From Gordius sp. MW1 (Eukaryota > Nematomorpha > Gordioida > Gordea > Gordiidae): a DNA stretch of 64,000 nt. The position numbers and the translations under genes were made by a program. Below the pieces are notes generated by a model, which was given only the letters and a program-made list of their open reading frames with translations, was not told the origin of the DNA and ran no database searches. The stretch spans positions 19,830,324 through 19,894,323 of the forward strand of contig OZ038531.1 in assembly GCA_964036665.1 (NCBI GenBank), written 5' to 3'. This document shows positions 61,601-64,000 of this stretch, one piece after another; position 1 is the stretch's first letter; each line of letters opens with the position of its first letter.

Positions 61601-62686
61601 AACTCAAAAAAATTTTAGAACCATTTAATATGATGTATTTTTAGCAAAATTAGCCTTGGCCGATAGATTTTTGAAAGTTGTAGGTCTCGCTTAGCAATTA
61701 GGTTTGCCATAATGAACGAGGACAAATAGTATAATAATAATTAATAGATAACCCAGTTAAGTCTACAAAATTTTTGCACTACGGCACGGTGGGACAAAAT
61801 GCAATTAGATCACAAAATTTTATAGGCAATTTTAGGTAAAATAAGCCCTAATTTGCCACAAAATCCATATTTTTACAAAAAAAATTTTTTTAATTATTTT
61901 TATTCAGCTAACCCCTAAGTTGAGTGTGGTGATTTCCGAATATAAAAAGCGCAATTAAACCCTAAAAAAGTCGTAGAGTTAATAACGAAAATATGTATAA
62001 AGGTAATCAGACGGGCACAACAACAATAATGGATATCGGGGTCGGGCTAGGTCGAAAAAAATTAAAGCCAACCAGCGGTCATCGGCTAGTCTATTTGCGA
62101 AAGCAAAATAAAAGTCATTCACAAAAGCATACGTCCACAGCCATTAAAACCCCTCATAAGTTTCAACGGCAATTATTCAAAAATTACAAGTTGGACATGA
62201 CAGGACAAGCCAACCAAAGCGAGCCCATAAATTGGGGTTATAGGGGGGCAAAAATGATTTAGGGAGGGGCAAAATGATCATTTTTTGAAATTTTAGCCAT
62301 AATTTTAATAAATTTCAACAAATTTTCGGATTTAGAGGGGGCAGCCGCCTTTCCCTGCCGCCTCCCTTGGCTACTCCCATGCATAAATTACCTAGTAATT
62401 AATAAATTAGAGGGGGGCAGCCGCCCTCCCTGCCCCCCCCCCCTGGCTACGCCCATGCATAAATTACCTAGTAATTAATAAAAGATTTTTACTGTCATAA
62501 TAATGGGGATTGTTTACTACCTGCAAATCTTTGATCCAAGTTTTGTGACTATCTATTGTATCGCAAGACAGGCCTATAATTTTGACGCCCCTGTCCTCGA
62601 ATTTGCTAGCCAATTGGGCCATACGGGTCAATTCGGTCGTGCAAACTGGCGTGAAATCAGCCGGGTGAGAAAATATTACGGCCCAA
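58660..62686 (-). CDS. PRDX6: Peroxiredoxin 6 (1-Cys peroxiredoxin), 3' five exons; N-terminal exon outside the window
   Basis: Cytosolic 1-Cys peroxiredoxin that reduces H2O2 and lipid hydroperoxides. Exons on the minus strand, in transcript order: 62521-62686, 61183-61311, 60488-60561, 59799-59877, 58660-58788; phases agree across all junctions and give 191 residues plus TAA. The first exon seen begins inside the codon before Trp33 (human numbering) and contains FSHPADFTPVCTTEL with the peroxidatic Cys47 and His39. PFPYPIIDD, Arg132 (LPCRAVYII) and Asp140 (GKDKKLK) are kept, then SILYPASAGRNFDEILR, VATPVDWK and a C-terminus ending YLRFTPAP. About 32 N-terminal residues are missing; no matching exon was found up to base 64000. 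The position of Gly34 in the vertebrate GDSWG motif is Ala here. Introns carry miniature elements. Confidence 0.93.
58872..59035. mobile_element. 164-bp G/C-run miniature element in PRDX6 intron
   Basis: CATGAACGCAGCCAGGGGGT at the left; C-run, CTAGTTACAATCCTGGCTAC, GCCCATG at the right; centre GGGGCGGCTGCCCC. Confidence 0.8.
60765..60970. mobile_element. Miniature element, AAACGGCTGGG family, in PRDX6 intron
   Basis: Right end TTAGTCGACTAAAGGC, AGGTCGACCAAACAAAACCC, AGCCGTTCCTCCAACACT. The left end near 60765 is degenerate. Confidence 0.6.
62011..62460. repeat. Dispersed repeat followed by G/C-run element remnants
   Basis: 62011-62235 pairs with 44423-44640. 62240-62460 contains two G/C-run element pieces, each ending GGCTAC(G/T)CCCATGCATAA, followed by the direct repeat ATAAATTACCTAGTAATTAAT (62383 and 62459 areas). 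In the PRDX6 intron. Confidence 0.75.
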
Positions 62687-62904
62687 CTAAAAATTTTCAA
62701 AAATAACTTTAGCCTATTTTAAACCTCAAACTTGCTATGCAAATTTCTTATTAAACGTCACATAGAGCAAAATTTAAAGATACTTTGAACCTTTTTTTTT
62801 CAACCGTTCCCAGCAATTAGTCGAAGGTATGGGGTCAAAATGACAATAAAAACTAAATAGGCTAAGTCGAGCTCTATAAAATGTATCACTCATTTACGGC
62901 ATTA

Positions 62905-63075
62905 GTGTTGTAAAAACGGCTTTTGGTTTTAGTCGACTAAACATAAACAGACCATGTTTAGTCTGTCTTTCTTAGGCGACCTCTAAGCGTAGTCAAAATT
63001 TGAAAAACAGACCAGGGTCGACCCTAAGTTTTATTCAAACTGAAAGTCGACCAAACAAAACCGAGAAAATTGACA
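62905..63075. mobile_element. Miniature element with GTCGACTAAAC..GTCGACCAAAC
   Basis: TTAGTGTTGTAAAAACGGC at the left, inverse GTCGACCAAACAAAACCGAG at the right; internal AACAGACCATG..TAGTCTGTC hairpin. Upstream of the first PRDX6 exon seen. Confidence 0.7.
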
Positions 63076-63079
63076 AAAG

Positions 63080-64000
63080 GGCCCCCGAAAACGAAAATAA
63101 TGTTACAACATTTAGCCAAAATATCAAGAATCTTCTACAATAAATTTTCCATGATATTAACGAAAAGTTGCTAAATAATTTTTACTAAAGATTAAATACA
63201 TTTCAATCTTTGGTAAATTGTAGTGAGCAAGAGCAAAATGTTATGCAGCAACAACTAAACTTTTGATTCCCGAAAATCGTACCGTTCATTATATCAAAGA
63301 GAGCAGTCGAGATATTACTCTTGTTAGAGGAAATAAGCAGGTTGCCCTATTTTACTATTATTTTTATATCAAAAAAATATCGATATTTATTAATTTTTTG
63401 CTATTTAAAACTCTTCTATTTTTCACTTGACGCACTAAAAAAAATTTATTTCCAAGGTTTTTTCCAAAATATAGCCAGCGGTATAGCAAATAAAAATTTA
63501 ATTTTTTCAATAAAAAGCTACAGTTTTTGTAGCGGAAACTAATAAAAGGAATTAAAAAAAATTAACGATTTTTTTATTTTTGCCAATTCATTTATCTAAA
63601 AATCAATATTTTAATCGACTTAATATCTACCTTCTAATAACAATAATTCCAATAAACCTTTATAATTTTTGAACTGAATTATGTAATGGCTAAATAATTT
63701 AATTAGACCTTATAAGAAGGTCAATTTAAGGGGGAGGGGAGGGGTTGTATTGACCCCATAGCAAGTATAAATTGGTTCTAAAATTTATTTTGGTAATTAA
63801 AGCAGTTTATTCATCCATAGACATAAATACATAGTTACAAAAGCTTATATGAAACTCCAATTTTTGCATTTACTTAAAAAGTCTTATAGAAAAAAAGTTT
63901 TTTCTATTTAAAACATATAGATAAAATATAGAAATGTAAATATTAGTAAAATTAATGACTAAATCTTTGTTTGGCTCATCAAACACAATAAATTATCTTT
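63080..64000. other. AT-rich sequence, nothing recognised
   Basis: Searched on the minus strand for a PRDX6 N-terminal exon (APNF, GDS) without success. No other feature seen. Confidence 0.5.

Overview
The window is a piece of an invertebrate animal nuclear genome: AT-rich, with spliced genes, a tRNA-derived SINE, many hAT DNA transposons and interstitial TTAGGG-like runs. I cannot name the species. Host-gene introns can be as short as 41-49 bp, while others are about 1.3 kb and full of transposon debris. Only two host genes can be supported, both in the right third.

Gene 1 (+ strand, 42716-54725) is a complete CKAP5/XMAP215/ch-TOG ortholog, the TOG-domain microtubule polymerase. I could join 13 exons with GT-AG introns and consistent phases into 2047 codons plus stop, close to the roughly 2030 residues of vertebrate CKAP5. 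The 5' part is split into 12 small exons; the last two thirds lie in one 4.28 kb exon. Gene 2 (- strand, 58660-62686) is a 1-Cys peroxiredoxin (PRDX6) whose last five exons are present and whose first exon must lie beyond the right edge. The two genes are convergent and separated by about 3.9 kb of repeats.

Bases 1-42700 hold no host gene I can support. They are layered repeats. 1-1150 is a G/C-run minisatellite. A large dispersed or segmental repeat occurs twice (A about 3518-11457, B about 24163-37223) and carries a short-LTR Ty3/gypsy-like retroelement relic. Each copy was later hit by different transposons, so one copy often shows the empty site of the other: a hAT and a Tigger in A; a hAT, a TRIM-like LTR element and a 5.35 kb hAT composite enclosing a Helitron in B. 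Further hAT elements with 8-bp target duplications lie at 14824-16474 (with a second hAT nested inside), 18534-23702 (splitting a retroelement reading frame) and 37485-39686.

The most unusual component is a family of about 1.8-1.9 kb composite repeats (18619-20466, 33875-35636, 55660-57581). All share one modular order: a GGGCCTTCGGCCC hairpin head, seven units carrying paired inverted CCAAT boxes, 60-bp units around the palindrome AAATTGCATAGCAATTAA, a CGGA microsatellite and a fixed terminus. A fold-back relative at 17333-18245 has this family's terminus at both ends in inverted orientation and encloses a 362-bp stretch identical to part of the Tigger transposon 7.5 kb away.
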